The position numbers and the translations under genes are program-made. From Lumnitzera littorea (Eukaryota; Streptophyta; Magnoliopsida; Myrtales; Combretaceae), in the NCBI GenBank assembly GCA_024138015.1, contig JAMXBB010000004.1:107744143-107808142 (forward strand): a stretch of 64,000 nt of DNA, in the 5' to 3' direction. Below the pieces are notes generated by a model. It worked only from the letters and a program-made list of their open reading frames with translations, did no database searches and was not told the DNA's origin. Below are positions 59,036-64,000 of the stretch, in pieces; positions within the stretch are counted from its first letter, which is position 1, and every line of letters begins with the position of its first letter.

Positions 59036-59081
59036 TTTATATATATATATATATATGTATGTACATATATATATATATATA
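59036..59081. repeat. Compound (TA)n microsatellite at the LINE 3' end
   Basis: Two TA runs separated by GTATGTACA sit directly after the A-rich LINE tail. They may have grown from the LINE tail or the target site. Confidence 0.8.
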
Positions 59082-59598
59082 ATAAATAGTAAAATGGTCG
59101 TGTAGGTTGATAAGCATGTTTTTCAAAGTTTTGGATACTGAACATTCAATTTCTAGATAAAGGGAAAAAAGCGTGGGTGAATCAAACATAAGGTGCGGTG
59201 AGAAGGGATTTTGGCCCCTCTAAGCTCACCAAAATAAATAAATAAAAAGTTCATTAAATATATTTATATATACATTATATGTACGTTTTCAAAAGAAAAA
59301 CTTAACATAATAGTATATACAGCTAAATAGTTACATATATGATCTTGCAAGTATAAAATCATTGATGTAAATTCTAATTATAATAACAAGAAGATATTTC
59401 CATTTTGCTGAGAATAAGGTAAGTTCGACCCTCCGTTAAACAATTACATGATTCTACGCTCCAAATGAAATGTCTAGCTTGTACATCATCCTATATCTAT
59501 AAGGAAAGACTTCCTTATTGACAATTTGGTGGAGCTGCTGTATCTATAAACTTGGGCATCGCAAACAGTAACGTTAGGACTCCCGAATCCAATTAATA
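59082..59598. other. Spacer, no gene seen
   Basis: AT-rich with AAATAAATAAATAAA at about 59231-59247. Nothing was assignable. Confidence 0.5.
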
Positions 59599-59892
59599 AT
59601 GGACAAGGACAGCACGGAAGAGTGCTGTCATGACGGTGACAGTACTACGCAGACGCACGGGGCTCAGACACCCCCCACCTTCACACCCCTGCCGATCAAG
59701 CAAAATTCTCGCGTCTACAGGAGACATTGCTTATACGTGCTTTGCTTGCTTCTATCATCATTTCAAGGCACAACATTTGACAGGACTTGGTCCTCCTTTG
59801 CCAACCATGGAAACTTTCCTAGGGAACCTAGGGGTGTATTTGGATTAGAGGGAGGAATTAGTAAGAAAAGAAAAATGAGATTTTTTCAATAG
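59599..59892 (+). other. GC-richer patch with a 97-codon open frame, unassigned
   Basis: The segment 59605-59830 has more CG dinucleotides than anything else outside the HD-Zip gene and is open in two forward frames (59599-59892 and 59630-59848). The translations have no recognisable domain. Its composition suggests an unmethylated patch, such as a gene 5' end, or a young insertion. The end GTGTATTTGGATTAGAGGGAGG resembles the start of some small transposons. I do not call it a gene. Confidence 0.3.
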
Positions 59893-62048
59893 AAAATGAA
59901 AGAAAAAAAAAAAGGAAGGAAAAGATTTAGAAAATAAATCATTTAAGGCACTTCAGCTAAAATTATAAATTTAACGATTAAGATTATTTTAAAATTTTAA
60001 AATATTTTATAATACCCTACTTATTTTTTCTAAACTCAAACCCACAATTACCGGTAATAATATTTTGTGGGGTTAACTTTAAAAACGTTGGAAAATGCAA
60101 CAATACAGGTGAGAGATGGAAAGAGATTGGAGAGAGAGAAATAGGGAAGAGAAATCGAGATCCATCTTGTTTTTTCTTTTCAAGATTTTGTTGTGTATTA
60201 CTGTATTATAGATTGATGCATTTTATTTCATTTTTTCTTGGTCATTATTAAATTCCGTTTGGGTTTTTATTATAAGATTCGTAGGTCAACGGCAATTCGA
60301 AGATTTTATGGGGATTTTTGCATACCCATTCGAAAGGAGATTAGAAGTTTGATAAGGGGGTGTGGGTCTAGGCTCGGGAGCGGTGAGATGTGATCCGGTG
60401 AGAGGTGGTGCCGTTTTGTTGAGTTGGCAGTCTTCATGAAGAAGACGTAGAATGGAAGAAGTCAGGAAGAAGATGGAAGGAGTGTAGTTTGGGAATACGA
60501 TCAATGAATAAGAATTCATATGGTGGGATTCAATGATAGCCATTCAGTGTTTACTAGGATTTTTTGCCTTTGTGAATAACCATTTATGTCAAATAGATTC
60601 TATACTAACCCGTTTTATTGAATGGAAGGAGAGTAGTAGCTCCACATTCAATGAACTAAATGAATGAGTTATTTAAATTATATACTAGGTTAAGTGAGCT
60701 GTACCCTCATATGCCGATCAATTTTAGTTTGTAAGTGAAATGAGTCGGGTTGAAAAACACATTTAAAACCTTTCTGTAAGTTGGGATTTATTCTTAAAAG
60801 CAAGAATGGTTGCTGATGATGATGGACTATCAAACATTTTCTTCTTGGATGCCGATGATAAGTGATTATCGAGTCAAATGATAATTGACTCTCGACAATC
60901 GTAATGCAATGTCATTTGGTACGATAATCTTTTATCAGAAATATTATTGATTCTTCCAATTGGTTGAGTTGAGCTGGATGAATGATGCCAGAGATTCTTA
61001 ATTTTAAGTTATTATTTGTTTCTAACCTTGATTTAGAGAGGATGAAGCCCCCTATTACCCTTGTTAACCAAGTGAGTGTCAAAAGAAAATAAAAGAAAAG
61101 AAAAACAAAAAGAACTACTAGGAAAGAGTGTGAATCAAAACGTAAATGTTTTTAAGGTATTGTTGGGACCTTTTATTTTTCTAAATTTGGTCTATATCAA
61201 ATGCACTCATTGAATATTTTGTTTTATCATCTCATTATTAACTTTTTAATTTTCAGTCTTGGCAAATTTTCCTTTTTTTTTCTTTTTTTTTTTTAAATCT
61301 ATAATCAGTGGTTAAAACTTTTAGTTAATGGTGTGCTAACTAATATTTGTCACTTCTTAAATGATCTCTCCATTAGAAAAGATTTAAAGTAAATTATAAA
61401 TACATTTTTTTGTTTTTTTGTCATTTTGCAAAGAAGTGATCTGTAATTTTTTTTAGACAAATACATTACCCATATTTTTACTTTTGTGCAATATATACAC
61501 AGGAAACACATGACATGGTTTTAATGATCCATTTTATTATTAAAAAATTTGAATTGATATAATAACTAAAAATTATTTAAAAATACAAAAAGTAAAGGAA
61601 AAAACATACTAAAAAAAAAAAAAACCCACCCTTTGAAAAATGCTTTTATTTTTCCTATTTGAGTCACGTGGCCTCATCTAACTTCAACTTCCACCTTCAT
61701 TTATGTCATCTTTAGGTTTTGGCTGGTAAAGGTTAGTCAAGAGTGGGTTTTATATTACTGTGTAAGCTTGTAAGACAGTAAATAATGAGGGGCATTAAAG
61801 AGTTATTTAATATGACTACTTCAATGCTTAAGTTAATTTAGTATGTGAGAAGAATAAGAGAATTCAAATGTAAAGGATATATTCTAATATGCGAAGTATC
61901 AAGTAGTTTATCATTAAGGGATGGCCTTATGTTTATAAAAGAGTAAAGCTAACAGTTGGAGAGCAAACAGTTTAAGAGATAGTTTTTAACTCGATTGCTC
62001 AGCTTTATTTGTAGTCTTTTGGTGTAACCATTGTAGTTAGGCAAGCCA
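59893..62048. other. Intergenic DNA, unassigned
   Basis: A purine-rich stretch (60105-60160, GAGAGATGGAAAGAG-like) and an open frame at 60286-60543 (-) lie here without recognisable similarity. Long T and A runs occur near 61271-61293 and 61611-61624. No gene or paired repeat was recognised. Confidence 0.45.
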
Positions 62049-63250
62049 TGTTATGGGCCTAAGCTAAAGTCAGCCATAAGGATATGGAGGCCAAGTCTAA
62101 AAGGCTACAGCTTAGGCCATGAGCCTGATCTGGTGGGCATAGGCTTTAAGGGTTCGTGTTAAAAAGGCCCTATCAATACTTTCCCCCCTCCCTCCCGTGG
62201 CAATCTCATTGCCATTGTGGAGGCAAGGAGAGGGGAAAAATAGGCTTCTTAAGCATGTAGCCAATCTAGTCCAGAGGTGCTTGTGTTGGCTAGGCAACAT
62301 GGTGATAATGCTGTTGTACCAACATCATTATAGAGGTGCCAATGTGACGTAGCTAGAGCCTATACTAGCAAGGGTCAAGCAGGAGTGACCGACCTAAGCA
62401 AGTTGCTACTTAGGCTAAGGTGGGTGCTTTATCTCTAAAGTGGGATATAAGAGATCTATACTCCTTTGTCGTTAAGGGATACTGAGCAGTTAGCCCTTAA
62501 CTTAGTTAAGGTAAAGAAGACACTTGTTAGGAAGATCCAATTTAAACATAAGGATCAGTGACAAGAGAGGTGATTCGAGGAGATTACACAAGGTCATAGC
62601 AAAATGCTTATATGCTGAGCTAGATGGGTGGCCCGAGGTGAATACTCGACTAGTTGAGCTTGGCTCTTAGAGTCGATGTGAGGATTTAGTAGATTGGGTG
62701 CTTTAAATAGTAAAGGTGTAGAGCAAAAGTGTTGAGCATAGGCATTGGATGGCTTAGGTTAGCAAGATTGATCAAGCATTGGCAAAGCCAAGTAAGGCTA
62801 ACCTATCCATGCTAAGAAATAATACTGTAGAACCTTTGTTGTTAACTCAGAAGTTGAAGGGGCCTTAGGAAAGCTTCTTATGAAAGTAACTTTTTGGATT
62901 CTTACTTTATCGTATATTTTTATGGTGTAGTTAATGTGATGTGACTGGTGTCTTGTTGTTATAAACTTACGTGTAGTCGTGTACATTTTGTTTTTTTAAT
63001 GCAACCATTTGATTAAAACTACCTCCATGTGTTTGCATCACATCACATTAAGGGATTCGTACTTATATGAATCGCTATAACTGTCGATTCACTTTCCTAA
63101 GTGTTCAACCTATAAATACTATAATCACCTATACAAATTACTCTTTCGCAACTCCTTTTGCTTTCTTGCTACAATCTGAGCATCTCTATTCTTTCTTTTT
63201 ACCAACAAAACTTAACTTTCTTTAAAGCTCTTCATTTTTCTTTAACTACA
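62049..63250 (+). repeat. LTR-like leader of an unclassified element
   Basis: From TGTTATGGGCCTAAGC at 62049 the sequence becomes less AT-rich and rich in GGCTAAG/TTAGGC words. CTATAAATACTATAATCACC at about 63111-63130 looks like an LTR TATA region, followed by a pyrimidine-rich leader before the ATG at 63251. This is the layout of an LTR plus leader, but the partner LTR would lie beyond the window, so the LTR identity is inferred. Confidence 0.35.
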
Positions 63251-64000
63251 ATGGAGCAACCAAAGGCAAGCTTTGGTGAGTGCAACATAACATCCTCAGA
63301 TTATGAAGCTATGAGGAATAAGACTCCCCCTTTAAGAGGGGACAAAGAAGCTTCATCCACTCTAGCACCAATAGATAGGGAGATGAGGAGGGCAATAGAG
63401 AGACTGAACAAGGTAAAATTGATTAATGCTATCCCTAAGGATACATATCCATGTGATATATTATCAAATGTCATGGACTTAAACATGGAGCTAGGGATAG
63501 ATAGAAAGCTTAGTGGGTAGATTAGTAAAAGTAAACAATCCTCAGTAATTTAGGTCCTGACCACCTTTATAGTTGGACCAACACTAAGCTAGGTCATGCA
63601 ACTGCTACGAAGGGAAGAGAATGTGCCTCTATTATAAGGGAGGTGCTTTATGGTGTTCAAAAAATGTTTAGAGTTTAGGATGTACCTCCCCTTCAACGAT
63701 TTCAAAAAGGAACTCTTCGATTATCATAGGTATTGCCTATCATAAGTTCTTCCTAACTATTGGATCGTGTTGAAGGCTTTCCAAGCATTATGTGAGTATC
63801 TAATGGAACGAGCTACCCTTGAACTCTTCAACTATTACTTCTAGTAGAAGAGTCTGAATGGGTAGATGTACCTTTAGAATCGTACGGGGAGGAAGTTGTT
63901 TGGGGGCCTGTACTCGTCTATGAAAGGTTGGTAAGACAAGTTCTTAGTGGTAGAGGCCAACTTCTAGACGTGGTGGACTTTATTGGTTTGAGCCGGTGGT
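63251..64000 (+). pseudogene. Putative gypsy-type transposon protein, N-terminal part
   Basis: The frame starts at ATG 63251 (M-E-Q-P-K-A-S-F) and is open to TAG at 63518. The same frame continues past stops to the window edge. Between 63650 and 63960 it reads 'FRMYLPFNDFKKELFDYHRY', 'LPNYWIVLKAFQALCEYL', 'NRTGRKLFGGLYSSMKGW' and 'DKFLVVEANF'. These match, from memory, the plant family called putative gypsy type transposon (Transposase_28). All visible breaks within the domain are single in-frame stops, not frameshifts. The rest lies outside the window. The family's role is unknown; it accompanies large LTR elements. Confidence 0.5.

Noticed and set aside
60286..60543. 85-codon minus-strand frame
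   Set aside because: No recognisable domain, no splice or promoter context.
1..64000. CRISPR arrays, operons or bacterial-type genes
   Set aside because: No regularly spaced short repeats or prokaryotic gene organisation; the content is plant nuclear.

Overview
The window looks like nuclear DNA of a eudicot plant. It is strongly AT-rich, has long gene-free stretches and many decayed LTR retrotransposons, a plant-type LINE with a C-terminal RNase H, (TA)n microsatellites, and one intron-containing plant transcription-factor gene. The species cannot be named from the sequence. A single N (43024) shows it is an assembled contig.

Layout. 1-8478: AT-rich intergenic DNA with one clear MITE (2967-3287, 9-bp target duplication), an LTR-like remnant at the far left, and microsatellites. 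8479-11396: a short minus-strand LTR element split by a short plus-strand LTR element. 11913-28541: a nest of Ty3/gypsy DNA. Element A contains element B (15729-25937, perfect TTTAT target duplication). B's reverse transcriptase is in turn cut by a solo LTR of B's own family (18853-19682) and by a 2.9-kb solo LTR of another family (20114-23040, perfect ACATC duplication). 28542-33100: no genes seen.

33173-35364 holds the only gene that looks functional: a three-exon HD-Zip class I homeobox-leucine zipper gene of the HAT5/ATHB1 type (314 aa). Its leader carries a 26-codon upstream ORF and a start-stop AUG-UAA upstream ORF, which suggests translational control. 35365-39598 is intergenic, with small tandem duplications, a tRNA-like SINE remnant and an isolated DRE/ABRE-like palindrome.

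39599-45905: a Ty3/gypsy element D on the plus strand, interrupted by a 951-bp solo LTR, meets an inverted 3' fragment of a sister copy. 46429-51690: a Ty1/copia element on the minus strand with two LTRs, a polypurine tract and a perfect CAAAC duplication. About 52200-59030: a nearly full-length L1-type LINE. 59600-62000: unassigned. From about 62050 to the right edge: an LTR-like region and the degenerate start of a putative gypsy-type transposon protein that runs off the window.

Apart from the HD-Zip gene every coding region is broken by stops and frameshifts. Many of the stops are the kind produced by C-to-T or G-to-A change, as expected in old, methylated repeats. The HD-Zip gene sits in the one long stretch (28.5-39.6 kb) free of recognisable retrotransposon protein sequence.
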